NCBI GenBank assembly: GCA_963931925.1
Contig: OZ007582.1
Coordinates: forward strand, 26,861,665 to 26,925,664
DNA: 64,000 bases
From: Onchidella celtica
Lineage: Eukaryota; Mollusca; Gastropoda; Systellommatophora; Onchidiidae
Reading direction: 5' to 3'
A program made the position numbers and the translations under genes. Positions within the stretch are counted from its first letter, which is position 1, and each line of letters opens with the position of its first letter. Under the pieces are notes generated by a model, which was given only the letters and a program-made list of their open reading frames with translations, was not told the origin of the DNA and made no database searches. Shown here one piece after another: positions 41,552 through 54,275 of this stretch.

Positions 41552-42341
41552 ATGAAACGAAACAAGTTTTCAGTTGTTCTGTGGCAAAGTTTCTGTTTAC
41601 TGCTGAATTTGGCTGCTTCTGAATACCGAGAATTCGTCAAACTGCCAGTCGGTCTTGAAGGTTGTGGTGAAATAGCTGGCTATGAGACTGTGATGCCGTG
41701 TTCTGTTCGGTGTCAGTCTAATTGTTCGGCCTTTCGATTCCTGGAAAACACCAAAACGTGTGTTATTTGTGACCGTTTTAAATTACGAGGTCTGGCGGGG
41801 AGCAGAAAGGACTTTTATGTGGAGGGAACAGCATCATATCGGGACATACCAGTGACTGACCCCGCGAACAAACGTACAAATTTTGAGTTACAATTTAAAC
41901 AGCCTGTTGTTCCCGGCGTTCTGGTGAGTAACATTTCATAATTTGATACTGTAATTGTCATTTTTTAAGAGATACAGATAATTTTGCTTCACGCCCTTCT
42001 AGTTATTAAAGCTAACACAGTGGCCAGTTGATGCCATAAAAGACACCATTTGTATATCTTTACAATTGAAGACTTTCATGAACATCAAATTTGTTCTAAC
42101 ATTAATAATTTGTTTAGCTCGTTCATTTTATATGAAATTATTATCAAATCTCGACTCTCTGTTTTTCAATCACAATATAGAGAATTTTACAAACAGCTTT
42201 ACAGCCCTAGAAAAAAAAAATCGTTTGTATCTCAAACTGTGTTCTATTCTGTTTTTGTCAGCGAGCAACAATGACAAGACCTTTCATGTGATATTTTATT
42301 CCTCTCTTTCCCTATCTCTCCTGCACTCCCCACCCCAACCC

Positions 42342-42432
<91 letters not shown>

Positions 42433-43682
42433 TCTCTCTCTCTCTCTCAGGCACAAAATACAAGTGCAAATACATTATGCAGGTAACAGTTCTTAACTCA
42501 CTTCTGTTATTTTTTACCTTTGGTTTTTATATTAATAATTTCAGGCTTTATAATTATTACTGGGCATGAACTGAGGCCCACAGGCATTGTCTGTTTGCCA
42601 TTCAAGTAAATTATTATGAATAGACAGTAATTTTTTTAGGGTGGTATCTGATTAAAATATCTCTAATGTTATTGATTTGCTTTTCTTAACTTATTTACCT
42701 CCTTGTTTTGACCAGATATTTACCAAGAAAAAAATAGAATCCATATCACTTGAAATCTCTCTCTTTCTCTCTCTCTCTCTCTTTTTAAGATTTTAGTTAT
42801 ATTATTTGCAGACTAAGTTTGTTACTGAAATGCAATTCACGCATTTTTCTTATATGTTTTCATATTTCATTTTTAATACCTTCAGTATAGTTAAAACAAA
42901 AACATTTGGTTGTGTACTTTTTGATTACTGAAACTAATATGAATCAACAGTTTAAAAACTGTAAACAAGTTGCATATATGTATTTCTTAATGTTTAAAAA
43001 AAGACTGTAACAAAATGTGTATAGTAACTATAAAAACGTGTGTGTAAAATTTATAAAATTTATCCATATCTTGTGGCTCTCGAACATCTGAAGTTTACTG
43101 TATGTAGCTCTTACATTAAGCAAGTTTGGCCGCCCCTGCTTTAGTACATACGCGTTTCCATAGCAATAATCATTATCATCTTCATACAGCACATAATTAG
43201 TGTTTTAACCAAGTTGATGATGATGGTGATACGTTTTGTATGATCTGTGGTTTGAGGAGACTCTTGTTCCTTGTTGGAAAAAGAAAGTTTGATAATCAGT
43301 CAATGACTTTTATTTCTCTCCATTTCCATTGCAGATCTATTTCTCTTTTACATTTCTCAAAAAACATCGCTTTACAGTTGGTCTTCATGACGGTTCGAGA
43401 AACATTGCTTTGCACCTGGACTTTCGTGGGAACTACGGACCGTCTCGTAACACAATCATAGCGAACAGTAGAGTAAATGGTAAGTGGGGCCAGAGTCCTC
43501 AAACATCGTACCCTATGGTGGTGGGTCAAAGATTGGAAGTTTATGTATTACTTACGAATAGCGCTTTTGTCAGTTTTGTGGATGATCTATCGCTGCCTGA
43601 CGTTACATACAAAGTGTCAATTGATCAAGTGGAAAGGATAACGCTTGTCGGGACTGCTAAGATCCACCAAGTGAATTTTTAA
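41552..43682 (+). CDS. secreted PAN/apple-galectin-like protein, copy 3 (intact, two exons)
   Basis: Exon 1 is 41,552-41,923 and exon 2 is 43,335-43,682, giving 239 aa. The donor is CTG|GTGAGT and the acceptor CCATTGCAG|ATC, phase 0. Residues 1-24 are a signal peptide ([20 protein letters not shown]). Six cysteines follow ([24 protein letters not shown]), resembling a PAN/apple domain. From about residue 100 '[14 protein letters not shown]' starts a galectin-type sandwich that crosses the splice. It has 'ALHLDFR' (equivalent to H-x-N-x-R), '[10 protein letters not shown]' (N and W of the sugar site) and strands to the end ('HQVNF'). The glutamate usually after WG is not in place. Likely a secreted lectin-like protein; immune or mucosal recognition is only inference. 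The longer upstream frame from 41,507 is not conserved as coding. Confidence 0.75.
42346..42450 (+). repeat. (CT)n microsatellite in the intron of copy 3
   Basis: CT run with a few CCC interruptions. Confidence 0.9.
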
Positions 43683-45393
43683 CTGTTTCAAACTAGTTTT
43701 ATCCAGATAATTAAAGGAGTCGAGGAACTAGTCAGAAGACGGAGCATTGTAAAAGTGGCTGTTTTGATAGGACAGTACCTAGCGACCAGCTGCGCTGAAA
43801 AATGATACCAAAACGCAGCACAATAAGTCAAGGAACAACTTACATTTTCACATGTCAAAATAAAACTTATCGAAAAAAATCTCGCAAACCCATTATGTCT
43901 AACCAACCAATCTGTACTGAACTCTTGCTAAAATAAAATCGCAACCTCGTTTAGAATTCAAATTACACAGATGTATGTAATCTATGGTCTCAAAGACAGA
44001 TTGTGGAAAAAATGAATAAATTGTGTTCAACTGTTTTGGAGTTGTCATTCTTTGAAATTTGGTTCTTTGACTTATTGTGCTGAGTTTTTTATATTGCAGG
44101 AAGCGACAGAACATTTTGTTTCGCGAACTGTAAATTGAAGAATTTCCATTTTTTTTTTTTTTTGTACTCTTGCTGTTGATGTGTTTTGAAGATTTGTACT
44201 TGTATTTTAAGGGCAATAACTGAACTTTTTTTTTTTTTTTTGCTTCACGAAGCCCACACATTTATTTTTATTTTGACTGTTTTGATAAACTTTGCTGACA
44301 CAGTTTGCAATTTATAGTCAGAGGGATAAAAAAAAAAAATACCCACCTGAATTTGAGACTTCCAGATCTGTGTGAGGCTTAGAAACCACCAGTCCCAGAC
44401 TTTGACAAAACCGGTTAAATGCGCAGACCATGCTGATGAAATAGAGCTAATTTTCCTCGCTGAGGAGTGCTAATTTCCTCTTTTGCCTTTTAGGTTAATT
44501 AGATTGATAAAGACTTATCGTCGTCGATGAATATCACTTGAGAATATTTATTTTGTGCTTTTATTATTATTATTATTCCCCCAGTGTTTTTTTTTCCACG
44601 ACCCACCCATCAGCACCGGTGTACCAGCCGAGTCCTCCCATTTCGTCGGTATTATACCATTGCAGAACTTTGTTGTTCTGAGTAGTTAAGAGGAAGAATA
44701 AAATGTAGCTATTCAATAAATTTCACACTAATGAGAATGTTTCTGTAAATTAATGAATCTAAATAAATACATTTTTTCTAAAATGAGAAAAAAAATAAAA
44801 TAATCCACTAGAGGTCGCGATTCACACTTTGAAAATCATTGTCGTTTCTTTTTATTGAACAAACCTGAACGCTGAGTTGTGTCCCATAGGATAAGGCTCA
44901 GTTTGAAAATAGAAATTAGTATCATCCTGAATTTGAAGAGGGATAGAGAGAGGAAAAAAAAAAAATATATATATACAGAATAATTAGAAATATTTACATG
45001 TAAACCACGAGCAAAATGACCATTCGCTTAAATTTTCTAATAAGTGAACACGTATATTAACAAAAACGAGTATTTTTTCTCCTAGTGAATACTTCAGTAG
45101 GTTACATCAGTGTCATCAAAGACCAGCTTTTATGTTATTCTGTTTTAGCTTCTACTTTTACTGGTTAGCAGATTCTTACTCATTAAATATTCCTACTTAA
45201 ACACTTGAAATTGTGAGTGTTTCTGTTGAATGTCCTTTGATCTGATATGTCAAATGGATACTGTTTTTGTGAAACTATGAAAAATTAACACAATGTAATC
45301 CCAAACGTCATTGAAATGGTTGACAGAATCGACATTATCCCCAGTTCCCACTTTTGACCTCTTTAAAACAGTGTTTACTAAAATTGATTGTTT

Positions 45394-45530
45394 TTATTGA
45401 TGCATTGTGGAATTGATTTTTTAATTGACGCATTGTGGAATTGATTTTTTAATTGATGCATTGTGGAATTGATTTTTTAATCGATGCATTGTGGAATTGA
45501 TTTTTTTATTGATGCATTGTGGAATTGATT
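45394..45530 (-). repeat. 28-bp tandem repeat, five units (arm B)
   Basis: Inverted counterpart of 26,080-26,275, with GCATTGTGGAATTGATTTTT in each unit. Five copies against seven on arm A. Confidence 0.9.
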
Positions 45531-46839
45531 CAAGTCCCCACACATTGTGCAACACGAACTAGTTGCTGAATAATATGGCACAAGAAAAATCCGCTACAGA
45601 GCATTCTTAATCCTAATGGAAGAAAACCCATTCGAGTATTTCTTTCACCATACTTGACGGTAATCTGGGGGGGTGGGGGGGGGGAGAGGGGATATGGGGG
45701 GGGGGGGGTGGTTTAAGGATTAAAAAAAAGTTATTTAAAGATCTGGTATTTTCTATCTTGATTTACTTTTGCATGACACCCCCCCCCCCCCACACTTTTA
45801 AAAAAAAGTCTTTTTTACCTGGGAACTCTCGCCGATCTAATGGGTACAAGTCTTTTTCTACTATACAGATTTATTTTTTTAAAATCTATTTTACAAGTTG
45901 AATGAGACACTGGTCACATAATAAATAAATAAATTTCACATTTTTGTTTTTGTATGTTTGTTTTACAAAGTGGACTCACAACTGTGTAAATTACTTCTAG
46001 TTTTTGGGCTGTCTAAATTGAATGCTTAGAGGAAATATTTTCTAAACTCTATGTTCTCAGTTGCTGAAAACATGTGACATAATTATTATCCACAACATGG
46101 CGGTACCAAAATTTTCCTTATATTTTTTTCCCTTCCATAATCACACTTGATAGTTCTTCACAATTTGTACCAGAAGGACTACCTGGCATAGCTTTTTGAA
46201 TCTAGCAATGTTATTGTAGTTGTTGTGGATAAATTTATCCAGATAGTTTTATCTAATTTTGCTTTGCATCGTTTCATTCTTGTAATGTTATATACTTAAC
46301 CAGTACTTGGTATACTTTCATTAATAAAACTGCACATTGAGCATTTCCAGGGTGTCATATTGTTGAGTTTTAAAGAAACCGTCTCATTGGTATTCTGGTC
46401 GACTCTCTAGTGTAAAATGTCGGTGATTAGATCAATCTCTGCTGTTGCCAATTAGTGATATTTTCTTATGAGTGATGGGAAACCTGCTATTGTTGGCAGG
46501 TTATGTTAACTTTCTCATCTCGACAGTGCAGCTTGAATTCTTCTACTACTAGCATTCATTCCGTCACCATTTTTCACCATTATTTTACAGATTTTCTGAT
46601 ATAATAATTTAAGAAACAAGAAGGTCTATACAACATTACAGGTCATATTATATGAAGGTGTCTTTGAATGTCAGTTTCTCTTATTGCTGTGTGTGAAAAT
46701 GTCCTGTTTAGAGATGTACAGTTCAAAAAGCTTTTTCCTCATATTGCTCTGAGATAGAGAGGGGCAGAGAGAGAGGGGGAGAGAGAGAGAGAGTGAGCGA
46801 GACAGGGAGAGAGAACGAAGCAGTGTAGTGTGTTGAGCG

Positions 46840-46945
46840 CTTCGCTGGCGCTTTATTCTGCTCTATGGTTGACATGTTGCTTCTGTAAAGCGCATAGATC
46901 ATTTTAAATGGATATGCGCTATATAAATGCCATCCATTATTATTG
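46840..46945 (+). repeat. SINE/LINE-type 3' tail with ATT repeat
   Basis: Sequence with TAAAGCGC, then 'atatgcgctatataaatgcc' and ATTATTATT matches the style of the CR1/L2 tail seen at 10,815-10,870 on the minus strand. It lies inside the extra DNA of arm B. No protein remnant is attached. Confidence 0.55.
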
Positions 46946-47427
46946 CACGGTATGTCAACACTCTTGTGTTTCAAAGTGCCCCAGACTGAATATTTGAAAA
47001 CAAGGATGATATTTGTATATTATACACATTTACTTGTTCTGTTGCAGAGAACGTATAAAGAATATTTATCTGATCTCTGTGATACCAAACTTGTTGGTAT
47101 CTTTTTTTTCCTCTTCGTCAATTTAGTACAATGGAATCGCATATGATATTTGATTAATTTCATCTTTCATCAGAAGGAAACGATGACATAATTATTCTCT
47201 TGGCCTAAATCTTTTATTGTTCTCTTTCGATATCCATGAATAAAGTTTCTGTGTGTTGATGTAAGAAAACATGCAGTTCGGTACGTCATTTTTCTCTTTA
47301 GATTTCATTTCTGTTTATATCAACAAGAAAACTACTTAGACGAATATAAAATTTCACATTTCAGTTATTTGGTTTGTTTTTACATAAGGAACTCACGGCT
47401 GTGTGATTTACTGTCAGCTTTTCGGCT

Positions 47428-47428
<1 letters not shown>

Positions 47429-47526
<98 letters not shown>

Positions 47527-47530
47527 TCTC
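47429..47530 (+). repeat. (CT)n microsatellite at the outer edge of arm B
   Basis: About 50 CT units directly where the inverted-repeat homology stops. Confidence 0.95.
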
Positions 47531-47876
47531 TGTGTCCCTCTCTCCACCATCAAAATAATAAGATCAGTATTCAAGAACAGAATGATCTCTAAACTGAACT
47601 AAATACAGACCTGCGAACTGTTCCTTATTTTACAGGACTGTCCGGTGTTTAGGGTATGGGAAGGACGCGAGAAATACATGTCCATGTATTGTTTTTTGTT
47701 CTTTTTTTTGTAAACAACAACAACAATACAATAAAAAATTCCTGACAATTTGGAGGATAAACGCCCAGCCCTGTAAGGTGCAAAACATTGCTGACAGTAC
47801 ATTCATTACTCTAAAATATTCCGCTACCTGTGAAGTGTGTTACCCGAGACACAGGGTGCCGAGACGAATCAATTCG

Positions 47877-48110
47877 TCATATTCTGTCCGTCGACTTGTG
47901 CGTATCATCCATGTCAACAATGTAACAATGTACACCACACCCCTTCATAATTGATCGAAAATTGAACGAGGGCAATTTGTGCACATATGCTGGAAGCAGG
48001 AATGATTCGCCTCGGTATTCAGTGTCTCGGCAGTTACAGTTTGGTATATTTGTGTTATTTGTGGCAATAGTTTGGCTGCTTGACAGTTTCAGTTTGTCTT
48101 TACAAAGCAT
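47877..48110 (-). CDS. putative coding exon of an unrecognised gene (copy at 48 kb)
   Basis: The minus-strand frame includes 'CRDTEYRGESFLLPAYVHKL', 'SIMKGCGVHCYIVDMDDTH' and then the stop at 47,877-47,879. It is homologous to the plus-strand exon at 16,840-17,027, and the shared cysteines (KGC, CYIVD) are kept. The upstream part of the frame ('LSSSQTIATNNTNIPNC') has no counterpart there, so the 5' boundary of the exon is unknown. It lies beyond arm B, with the same tail-to-tail orientation toward galectin-like copy 3 that the 16.8-kb exon has toward copy 1. Function not recognised. Confidence 0.4.
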   Translation of the reverse strand: MLCKDKLKLSSSQTIATNNTNIPNCNCRDTEYRGESFLLPAYVHKLPSFNFRSIMKGCGVHCYIVDMDDTHKSTDRI

Positions 48111-49024
48111 GGGTATACTTGGCCCTTAAGGTGTCCTTTTTGAAGCGGTAGTTTAGCTGGCTGATCTGTAAAATAACGGGTCTCGGGTCTTTCGGTCAGC
48201 TGAGTTCCCATTATACATGCACTCTTCTGAGCAGTGGATGGTCGAACTATTTTATTCTGCTTTAGAACGCCTGTGCTTAGAGAATTATGCAAAGCAGCGC
48301 ACACAAGCCCTGTCTGTCGGTTTTAAGCAACGTGGCGGATCTTTTAGATGTACAGCACAACGCTCTATTAAATCTCTAAACTACATACAGTATCAACAGT
48401 GTACACAGAAATTTACCACTCGCCTGCAGTTCCCACAAAAACTCAAGGTGATGTAAGTTGGGTTTTTTTTTTGTTGTTTTTTGTAATTTCCACAATACAT
48501 GTATACATGTATTGAAACTAAATCAAGCAAATCATCACAACTGGTGAATACTTTTTGGTTAGGGCCCTAAATACAAATTCTCATAAAATCAGAACTCGTT
48601 CACATGCAGAAGTGGTGGAGCGCACAGGGTTAATTTCTTATTCATTTCAAGAAGATTATCACCTTCATTTGTGAATAAACCAAATCCAGAAGTTAGTCCA
48701 ACGTGATTGCATAATGCTTTTCAAGGGTTTTACCATCAGCTAAAGATTTCATGCAGGGAATACGGTGGTTGATGTTGCAGGAATTTAAACTTCAGTACAA
48801 TCATGTTAATAACTTTGAATTTTTCATTGATTTTAGTCTGCAAGTTTTATTTCATTTTACTGAGCAACGATACATTAGATGATCGTTTCCAGTGGCCCTA
48901 TGCATGAACTGTGCGTAACTGGTTACACGGTGATGTACACCCTATGCGTCGGTATGCACTTGGCTGGATTAACCATTAAGCGAAGTAAGCACGTCCTTAG
49001 GGCATCAAAGAAAGGGGGGGGGGC
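48111..49024. other. non-coding stretch, nothing recognised
   Basis: Mixed composition with a short G-run at its right end. No gene or element end. Confidence 0.4.
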
Positions 49025-50226
49025 ACCACTGTCACGAGTGGAGTGAGTGCAATTAAGGGGATTGCTACAGAGCGGGTGTAGAGTAAGGACTCACAGTAGA
49101 CAGCAAGTTAAGCGTGCTGTTGTGAGTAGTGGGGGGGGGGGGGTCTGAATGAGGCGAAAGCGCTGGATTACTATCACTGCAAGTTAGAAGGTCCTACGGA
49201 TCGGACCTGTGAATAAAAGCCCATCGGGCGGACATAAAGGGAAGCAGTCGAGAAGACTAGTGAGAGTCTTTCCAGTTATGACTGGTATGTAGAATGTCGA
49301 TTGATTAATATGATTGATGTATTATATTATATTCGTCTATTACCATGATGTGAATAAGTATATGTGAGGAATGTGGAAGTCCTTGATATTGGATATAGCA
49401 ATGTGCGCCACGAGCGATAGATGGAAGTGAGTTCATGGATTTGTAGCGCGAGTGAGTAGTGTGTACTCCGATGGAAGGGTGTACCGTAAGATGTGTGGTG
49501 AGTGAAAGGTGAACTAGTGTGTGTACGTTTCATGGGTTGTAAGGAGAGGTGGAGTGAATAGAAATGGTAGGGTATTATACCAATGTAATATTATTCTTGT
49601 AGGTGTCGGGGACGGGCCGCAGAGCCACCTCGATGAGCACAGGGGATAGGCCAGCATAGGGCCGGAGGCCACACATAGGCCGGAAGTGAGGCTGTCAGTG
49701 CAGGACAGTAGAGGCACATAAAGTCGTGGCAGTCAGGCCACGGACAGGGACGTAGATATGAGAGTGAATGAGATACTATATTGTTGCCAGGTTGATAGGC
49801 TAGTGAACTGATACTATGTTGTTGCTATGTTGATGGCTATGGAACTAATAATGTGTTATTGCCCTGCTGAGGTGCTAGGGGAGTGCTAAGGTGTATGACA
49901 ATAGGAAGGTGATATTGAGAGACTGCGGTGCCAGTAAATTATTAATGTGCTATTAAGACCCTGAGGGGAGAGGCTGAGGCCGAAGTGCCTTTAGGAGTAA
50001 CTACCGGATTGTGGATCCGAGGGAGAGTGTGTGTGAGAATAAGGCCGTTGTACGGCCGTTGATTTCAATAATATAATGTATGTGATTGCGCTATTATCTG
50101 TATAATTATGTTTAATAAATGTGTGAGTCTGATGGGCTGTTTTGTTAAGTGTTAAACTTGTTTGTTCGTGATTGTCGTCCTGTCATAAACTATTACATCT
50201 CCCAGTCTGGGATTTGTGACAACCAC
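49025..50226. mobile_element. solo LTR with perfect 5-bp target duplication
   Basis: The LTR is 49,030-50,221 (1,192 bp). It starts TGTCACGAGTGG and ends ATTTGTGACA, so the outer six bases are perfect inverted repeats (TGTCAC/GTGACA). The 5-mer ACCAC lies directly on each side (49,025-49,029 and 50,222-50,226). An AATAAA lies near 50,112 in plus orientation. No gag or pol is attached, so it formed by LTR-LTR recombination. A 5-bp duplication fits Ty3/Gypsy or BEL-type elements. Confidence 0.93.
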
Positions 50227-51083
50227 AGAAGTTTTCCATTGCGGGTTTACCATGGACCATATTGTGCAAAACTGCAAATGTTGTAGCAGAAACAGGGTCC
50301 ACAAAAAGGTAGCCCCTCTCCAGTGAATGAAACAAAATTAAAGTGTTTGCTGACGTATAAGACTGGCTTTTTTATAAATTTAAATTTTTCAAAAAATTGC
50401 CCTGCGTCTATTGGGCCGTATAATAGGCGATGGAGAATTTTTCAGCGTTTGCAATACAGTATGTTATGACAGTATAATTATGGGCGCACCAAAATCTCTT
50501 AAGTGCTTAGGGCCCCTACAGGTTTTAATCCGGCCCTAGGTATGCATGGACTTTGTGTAGGCCTACACCCATGTGTGAAGGGTTTGTAACTTTACACTTT
50601 TTCGGAGGACGACTAGTTCAGTTACGCAATGCGCAACTAGTTCGGGAAAGTGGCGTCTGCTAGAAAGAAAGACAGAAAAAAAAAACCAATAATTATTTTA
50701 TTCAGCCTGCGACTTCACGGACCAAGGAAAAAAAATGGATTTCTCCTCATCCTCGATCTTTTTGTCTTATTTTGATCGCCCTTACCTTGTCTTCTAGAGG
50801 CAGGAGTTGGCAGATCGACAAATTCTGTGCATGTGCAATGTCAATTTCTGTTCAGCGGTAAGTGGCAATTGATGCATAGGTAGAGGTGGGTGTAGTTCGT
50901 TAGTTCACGCATGCCGACTAAATTTGAGTTTAGACCTATGTGGCCGTACGCACTATTAAGGCTACACCATGGTGCAAAACGGGCGGATTTACACCAAGTA
51001 CATGGATACGGCCACAGGTGTGATGAATAACAGTTGATGTATACAGCAGTGTTTTTGTTATTGTCGTTGTTATTGCTGTAGCA
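50227..51083. other. non-coding stretch, nothing recognised
   Basis: AT-rich, with no domain-bearing frame. Reading frames here are short and biased by neighbouring simple repeats. Confidence 0.4.
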
Positions 51084-51360
51084 ATGGGGAGCACACGTAC
51101 TAATGATGATGCTGATGGCGATGTTTTTGATGACAAGGGTGCTGATGATGATATTGACGATGATGACAACGCTGTTGATGACGATGGTGTTGATGGTTGC
51201 AATGATGATGTTGCTGATGACGATGTTGACGATGATGATGATGGTAATGATGATGCTGAAGACGCTGTTTTCGATGACAGGGTGCTAATGATGACGTGAC
51301 GATGGTGATGATAATGATGGTGATGAAGATGTTGATGACGATGATGATGAAAGAGATTAT
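51084..51360 (+). repeat. imperfect (GAT)n trinucleotide repeat
   Basis: GATGATGAC-type triplets give long Asp-, Met- or His/Ser-rich frames in several registers on both strands. Low-complexity artefacts, not genes. Confidence 0.9.
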
Positions 51361-52175
51361 AATGGGGGTTCGGTCTGTTGTCAGTGGGAATGACATTGAT
51401 GAAGCTCATTTTGTGAAGGTGGAGGGAAATAAATATGAAACCCACAAAAATAAATACCGGTAGATCTAAAACATCACTGTGTGACTGTGTTGACACTCAC
51501 ATAAAACGAACTCTACTGCAATAAGAACAGTAGATCCAGTGTATACGTGTTTTACATAGCATGGCATATGTATGAGTCTAGACAAATCGGAATTTCTTAA
51601 AGGTTCTTATTTTCGTTTTCATCTGTTAATGCAGTCAATACATACAAGCATGAACATCCGATGTGCACTTCGTTCTTTCCATCTTTGGATTAACTGTTCT
51701 TTTAGCTCTCTTTTTGTTGAATTCTCCTTTCATGTGGAATGCCAGGTTTATGATTGTACCAATAAATTTTGGACAAAAATTATCTCTAAATATTCGTATT
51801 GCTCTTTAACCCTCTTGCTGCCACAGGGCTTAAACATATCACCCCATAATATGTTGTAAAAGTCTGCCGCCCGGCTGATGTATTGATGTCTTGAAGCTTG
51901 ATACATCGGATGTTGTCTACTACCTGCTGTCTTTCTTCCCAATAATCCATTTTCTGGTAGCAAAAGTGTTAAACATGAGGCCACCTCCAACTGAAACAGA
52001 TTCTTTTTTTTGTTTGTTTGTGATTGGGCTGACTTATAAACAAGTGGTCAGTTTATTCGAAGTGTAAGAAAATAACAATGACGGAGTAAGTTTGATCGTC
52101 ACAGTAACCAGAGACGAATGAGGATGAACAAAGGCATTCGTAGTTTCCATAGAAATAAAGATCAAAACAGTTCTG
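51361..52175. other. non-coding stretch, nothing recognised
   Basis: No convincing gene, RNA or mobile element between the two simple repeats. Confidence 0.4.
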
Positions 52176-52705
<530 letters not shown>

Positions 52706-52712
52706 CATCCAT

Positions 52713-53095
52713 AGTAGTGTAGGAATGGACGCCCCTGGACCACCTTTTAAAATAAAAAAAAATTCAATCTTAAAAAATATTTAAAAATTCAGCCCCTATT
52801 AACACATAAACACATAAAAAAATTTTAAAAATTAAAAAAATTTCTCAGAATTTGAGAACCACTGTTGCAGAAATTCTATTCTCTCTAGGTCACCTTTAAA
52901 AAATTTTTAAAATTCACCCCCTATTAACACATAAAAATTGACGACTGTAGGAATGGACGCTTCTAGGTCACATTAAAAAATATATAAAAATTCAACCCTC
53001 TATTAACACATGAACACATAGCTTTTTCAAAAAAATAAAACATAAACTCCCGAGTTTGAGAATCCCTTCTGCAGAAAATTCTGTTGATTGACATG
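52713..53095. repeat. probable left terminal region of the Maverick/Polinton element, with internal repeats
   Basis: Directly after the microsatellite, AGTGTAGGAATGGACGC begins a block repeated in diverged form near 52,945 (GTAGGAATGGACGC). The motifs CCCCTATTAACACATAAA and 'gagaaccactgttgcagaaa' also recur up to 53,090. Polintons are described as having AG...TC termini, long terminal inverted repeats and 6-bp duplications, and the AG start fits that. The right terminus is outside the window, so an inverted partner and target duplication cannot be tested. AT-rich and non-coding. Confidence 0.5.
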
Positions 53096-53102
53096 AAAAG
53101 TT

Positions 53103-53402
53103 TTAAATACGTTTAATTCCCCTTCCTAATAAATTGTCCAATATTTGTTTTGATTCAGGTGTTAATTGCGTTTTACCAGATGGAACTTTATTTGGTTTAA
53201 AAATTTTATCAACTATAAATTTATTAACAGTTTTTTGTCCTAAGTCAGATGCAGTTTTTTTTGTAACATTTGATACAACTTCTTTTGCAACTTTGCTAGT
53301 AACAGCTGAAATTATCGAATCAAAAAAATCTGATCCGGAATATTTATTACTATATCCTCCATAAACATATTTTCTTTTGCGATCTTTATTTATTACCAAC
53401 AT
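53103..53402 (-). CDS. small basic viral protein, unknown function
   Basis: 99 aa, Lys/Arg-rich at the N-terminus (NKDRKRKYVYGG), then a serine/valine/threonine-rich middle (SAVTSKVAKEVVSNVTKK) that could form an amphipathic helix, and a basic C-terminus. It is the last of the leftward gene series and lies 8 bp from its upstream neighbour. Unlike most neighbours, its ATG is not preceded by an A-run. I do not recognise the family. Size and charge would suit a virion core or minor structural protein, but that is inference from context only. Confidence 0.55.
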   Translation of the reverse strand: MLVINKDRKRKYVYGGYSNKYSGSDFFDSIISAVTSKVAKEVVSNVTKKTASDLGQKTVNKFIVDKIFKPNKVPSGKTQLTPESKQILDNLLGRGIKRI

Positions 53403-53410
53403 CGTCGATT

Positions 53411-53671
53411 TTATAGAGCAATTTTTAACTGTAATTTTTTATACTCATTAGTGTTAATACTTTTTTGTCTATATAACTCATCTATAATACTTACAATTTC
53501 ATTTACAACACCTGTATTTCCTGCTTCTTTACTAGCTATTAATAATGATAATCTCTGTATTAAAGCATCAGGATCTGACGGAAGAAATCCTGTTCCGGAA
53601 TAACTTGCTTCTATACTTCTTTGATCATCATAAATTTGTTTATTTTCCCAAATTTGTTTTATGATATTCAT
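53411..53671 (-). CDS. small viral protein, unknown function
   Basis: 86 aa with a SYSGTGFLPSDPDALIQRL stretch and a helical C-terminal half (IVSIIDELYRQKSINTNEY). The start overlaps the stop of the upstream gene by 4 bp (ATG inside 53,668-53,671), suggesting compact co-linear viral genes. No membrane segment or catalytic motif. Not recognised. Confidence 0.55.
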   Translation of the reverse strand: MNIIKQIWENKQIYDDQRSIEASYSGTGFLPSDPDALIQRLSLLIASKEAGNTGVVNEIVSIIDELYRQKSINTNEYKKLQLKIAL

Positions 53672-54275
53672 GTATTTTTGTCCTCCACTAGATTTAGGTC
53701 TTGGATTATTAGATCATTATTGTGTTTTATGGCATTAGCAGAAAATAAAATACGTGCATAATTGGCTTTATCCTCATCTAAAAAATTTTGAGGATCTCTA
53801 CTGGTTATTAATTCCCACAAACCAGGTGTTCCTTCATATTTATCTTCTCCAATAATAATATCATCATCATCAACTTTTATTTCTTTATTTCCAATATAAA
53901 ATTTATCATCTAAAGAATAAATTCCAAAAGTTTTATCCGCATTAGTTGTACCTAAGTATTTCTTTAAATATGTTGCTGCTGTCGGACCAATTTGTTGCAA
54001 TGCTTGAGATTCAATTGCTTTCAAGGGTTGTTCTATAGCAAGTGGAGTATTAAATTTAATTTCTTGTAAAGATTTCTTAGTTTCTTCTGTTGCTTTTTGT
54101 GTGCTTTCTGTGATAGGAGCAAATACTTTGGAAAATTCTCTTTTCATTTCAATATCTCCTACTCTTTTGCTTAAGTTACTTAACTGAATATTTTTTTGGG
54201 TTTGTAAAAATCCATTAACAATAGCTTCACGTTTTGAAGGATCTTCAATTTTTAAAAAAAGACATTTTAATGGAA
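53668..54275 (-). CDS. conserved uncharacterised viral protein (DUF8207-like)
   Basis: About 200 aa. An N-terminal helical part ('DPSKREAIVNGFLQTQKN') precedes a C-terminal module with 'DKTFGIYSLDDKFYIGNKEI', 'DDIIIGEDKYEGTPGLWELI' and 'YARILFSANAI'. The GTPGLWEL pattern matches a protein family found repeatedly next to Polinton/adintovirus genes; I recall it as DUF8207, which should be verified. Function is unknown. A likely authentic ATG (about 54,270, in 'aaaatgtc') is out of frame with the rest across a T7-A5 homopolymer, so the N-terminus may be frameshifted. The frame also overlaps the end of the upstream membrane-protein gene. Confidence 0.6.

Larger units (their letters stand above)
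39902..47428 (-). repeat. arm B of the large inverted repeat
   Basis: Antiparallel to 25,531-32,467. Compared with arm A it has an additional 1.35 kb at about 45,775-47,130, which includes a copy of the 15.0/24.4-kb dispersed repeat and a SINE/LINE-like tail. It lacks the 31,342-31,781 element. It carries the intact galectin-like gene. Confidence 0.85.

Noticed and set aside
51084..51496. Asp-rich and His/Ser-rich frames on both strands
   Set aside because: Produced by the GAT trinucleotide repeat in different registers.
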